Shown here piece by piece: positions 61,733-64,000 of a stretch of 64,000 nucleotides of DNA. The stretch's first letter is position 1. Every line of letters begins with the position of its first letter. A model generated the notes under the pieces. The model did not search any database, was not told the DNA's origin, and saw only the letters and a list, made by a program, of their open reading frames with translations. The position numbers and the translations under genes are program-made. The DNA is from Magnolia sinica. Its lineage: Eukaryota > Streptophyta > Magnoliopsida > Magnoliales > Magnoliaceae. The stretch is from positions 2,418,001 to 2,482,000 of the forward strand of contig NC_080577.1 in assembly GCF_029962835.1 (NCBI RefSeq), given 5' to 3'.

Positions 61733-62200
61733 TGTTCTGAGACTTTATTTTGAAGCTAAACCTGCTTCGACAGGTCTTCTGAGGTGAAGACCAGTGATTA
61801 CGTAAATTTGTCTACGAGATTGAGCAGCAAGAGATCAATTGATGTGCCAAAACCAAAAGCTTATTCTTAGAACTGCAACATAAGTATGGAGAAGTGAGGA
61901 AGATGACAACACAAAGAAAATAATAATAATAATAATAAAATACTCGATTGAACACCTACTTCAGGTATTGAGAACAGAAGTAAAATGGAAAGCTGAATAG
62001 ACATTACCCAAAGAAGTGGGTTTGGTTTTCCATTGTTACATAGTGACAGAACCACTGCACTGTGGATATTTCATATGGGCAAAGAGACCCCAGTTTTCAT
62101 AGGCATATATATAAACTAATGAAACAGCTATGACTTGGCTCAATGCATATGATCGATCAAGAAGAGTCTCAACGTCTACCTCAGATGCAAGTAGTTTTTT
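61733..62200 (-). promoter_or_regulatory. BAG6: BAG6 5' flank with candidate TATA box
   Basis: Minus-strand GTTTATATATATGC at about 62103-62116 is a good TATA candidate about 375 bases before the start codon. An (AAT)n run lies at 61918-61937. No obvious heat-shock element triplet was found. Transcription start not determinable here. Confidence 0.35.
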
Positions 62201-62899
62201 TTTTTTTTTTTTAAGAGCTCAAAACAATCAAAGATGCGTTAGAGGTAATGCCCACATTAATTAGACATAAATGTGATCAATGCGAATCGTCCATTTTTCA
62301 GGCCACTGATCGAATGTGCAAAGCCATCCAATCAAAGAGATTGTTCAGAGTTTTCTGCAACTGATGGTGGGCCAACAAAATGGAAGATCCATACCAACAT
62401 CAGACCTTTTGCACAAACTGATCTAGGACATCCATTTTCCAGACTATTGGTGAAAGGTTTAAGGTTAAGAGTTTCATGATCAAAGTGATTCTCAAGCGAC
62501 ATAGCCAATCAAATGCGAGGCACCACGTTATGGACGGCCTAAATCAATTATCAGACCTTTCTTCAGTGTAGCCCATGACCAGTTGATTCAAACCATGCTT
62601 GTAAAGTTTGGTAACTAAACTCAAAAACTCAGTCAACTCAATTCAACTGGACATCAAGCCAAGCCACTAGGAAAGTCAATCATTCAGGTAACTTGGTCTC
62701 TAAGAGGAGAGACTCTTCAAATTCACTCTTTGATTCACTAGAATCAACAAAACTCATGATAACTAAAGCCGATTCACTCACCTTGTCAAATTTTCTTATT
62801 TAAGTTAAAAGAAGTCCCGAGTCCATGGGTCAGATTCACAAACTCTTTTAACAAAAGCTAAAATCGGTTTCAGTCACAAATGGAGATGGATCACGGAAT
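62201..62899. other. Intergenic, no gene seen
   Basis: Poly-T at 62193-62212, then degenerate GTCCATTTTTCAGGCCACTGATC and ATGGACGGCC motifs distantly like the minisatellite, and CTCAGTCAACTCAATTC degenerate repeats at 62615-62680. Confidence 0.5.
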
Positions 62900-64000
62900 G
62901 TGTAACCAGATCGACATAGCAGATGAATGCATTCCTTCTAGGAAGACAGCAAAAATGCCAAGAATCACGCATGAAGTCAATATCGAAAAGGTGTATGATA
63001 GAGTGGCATAGAACTTCCTAAATTACATGATGGCAAGAATGGATTTTGGTAACAAATGGAGAAGATAATTCACAGAATGTATTTCAACAATGAACCTTTC
63101 CATTTTGGTTAATGGATCTCCATGCAAATTTTTCAAACGCTCAACGGGATCAAGGCAGGGAGACCCCCTATACCTTAAGGGGAGAGATTCAGTTTGATTG
63201 AGGGTTTCAGGGTGGGTAGCATTTTGATATCTCACCTTAAGTTTGCAGACAATGCGATGCTCTTCTGTAAAGCCTCTAGGAGAAGTGCGGAACATCAAAG
63301 TCATCCTTAGATGCTTTATGCGGTGTTGGCCTGTTGGGGCTTAAAGTCAAGATGAGTAAAAGCTCCATGGCTGGTATTTAAGTCAGTGAGGACTTCCTAG
63401 CCCATCTCACGAAGAGGTTGGGGTGCAAAACATAAAGATTTTTCAATTTCCAATGGGCCTTCCTTTTGGGGCAAGCGGATCTTCCAAGCAATGAGAGATC
63501 CGGTTATTGAAAGAATTAGAAAAGAGACTGGCAGCTTGGAAGAAAGAATACTCATCATTGGGGTTGCGGCTAACCTGCCATTTTATTTCCTCTCCTTATT
63601 CACGATCTTCTCTCGCTAACCCGCCATTTCATTTCCTCTCCTTATTCAAGATCTAGGCGGCAATTGCAGCTAAAATCAAGAGGCTTCATCATCAATTTCT
63701 GTGGGGAAGCATCTTGGAGAAAAAAGAACACTTCCATTTGGTGAAATGGGAAGAAATCCTAAAAGCTAAGGAAGCTGGGGACCTTGGCATCAGAGAGAAC
63801 AAAGAAAAGAATAGAAGTCTTCTAAGAATATGGTTGTGGTGTTTTGGTAGGGAAAGAGCAGCTCTAAGGTGGAGGGTTCTTGTGGGAAAATACGATCTGG
63901 AGTTACATCTCTTTTCAATTTCCATTCAAGAGCTCTTATGTGTTTCCATGCCCTTTTGAGACCTCAAAAAATGGACAAATTCCTTTTTCTACAGAAAGGA
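62900..64000 (+). pseudogene. L1-type LINE, decayed reverse transcriptase and C-terminal region
   Basis: Plus-strand fragments in order match plant L1 ORF2: IADECIPSRKTAK (62915), VNIEKVYDRV (62976, consensus VDIEKAYDRV), MMARMDFGNKW, then [12 protein letters not shown], then HLKFADNAMLFC (63235). The last corresponds to the catalytic FADD box with Asp changed to Asn. Further on FLWGSILEKK and HLVKWEEILKAKEAGDLGI (63695-63795) match the conserved region after the RT. Stops (for example TAG replacing Trp near 63012) and frameshifts make it inactive. It runs out of the window. Confidence 0.85.

Overview
This is plant nuclear DNA: three intron-containing genes sit in a sea of transposable elements, with no operons or bacterial-type signals. 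The genes have clear plant orthologues (the CHX cation/proton exchanger family and BAG6). The most abundant repeat is a roughly 400-550 bp palindromic element whose ends read GGCCCACCATGATGTATG...CATACATCATGGTGGGCC. From memory I associate this repeat with woody angiosperms, possibly magnoliids, but I cannot confirm the taxon from sequence alone.

Layout. 1-4397: a decayed minus-strand Ty1/copia retrotransposon, split by a 2.6 kb solo-LTR-like insertion with a 5-bp target duplication. 4398-18470: no gene seen; palindromic repeats, a PIF/Harbinger-type MITE, a direct repeat pair and two SINE families. 18470-40540: the first unit of a tandem segmental duplication, carrying CHX copy 1 (34407-38893) plus many insertions (a hAT element, SINE, an inverted LTR pair, an LTR-like insertion). 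40560 to about 56200: the second, more compact unit, carrying CHX copy 2 (49474-54000). 56907-61732: a BAG6-type co-chaperone gene on the minus strand. 62900-64000: a decayed L1-type LINE.

The two CHX genes have identical exon architecture (195 nt, 1005 nt, about 1235 nt) and open frames throughout (812 and 810 aa). They differ at about 41 of 410 residues in the last exon by my count. Both keep the Asn-Asp pair and the Lys assigned to ion exchange in the CHX17 clade. Both units also share a colinear upstream stretch that could be the promoter and leader exon, and both end in the same degenerate minisatellite.

The most interesting points are the tandem duplication, which gives filled/empty site comparisons that date insertions; the palindromic repeat family itself, in more than 30 copies with several subfamilies; and in-gene tandem repeats in BAG6, including one that triplicates the stop codon region. 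I see no undescribed multi-gene system. All identity and boundary statements are from reading by eye.
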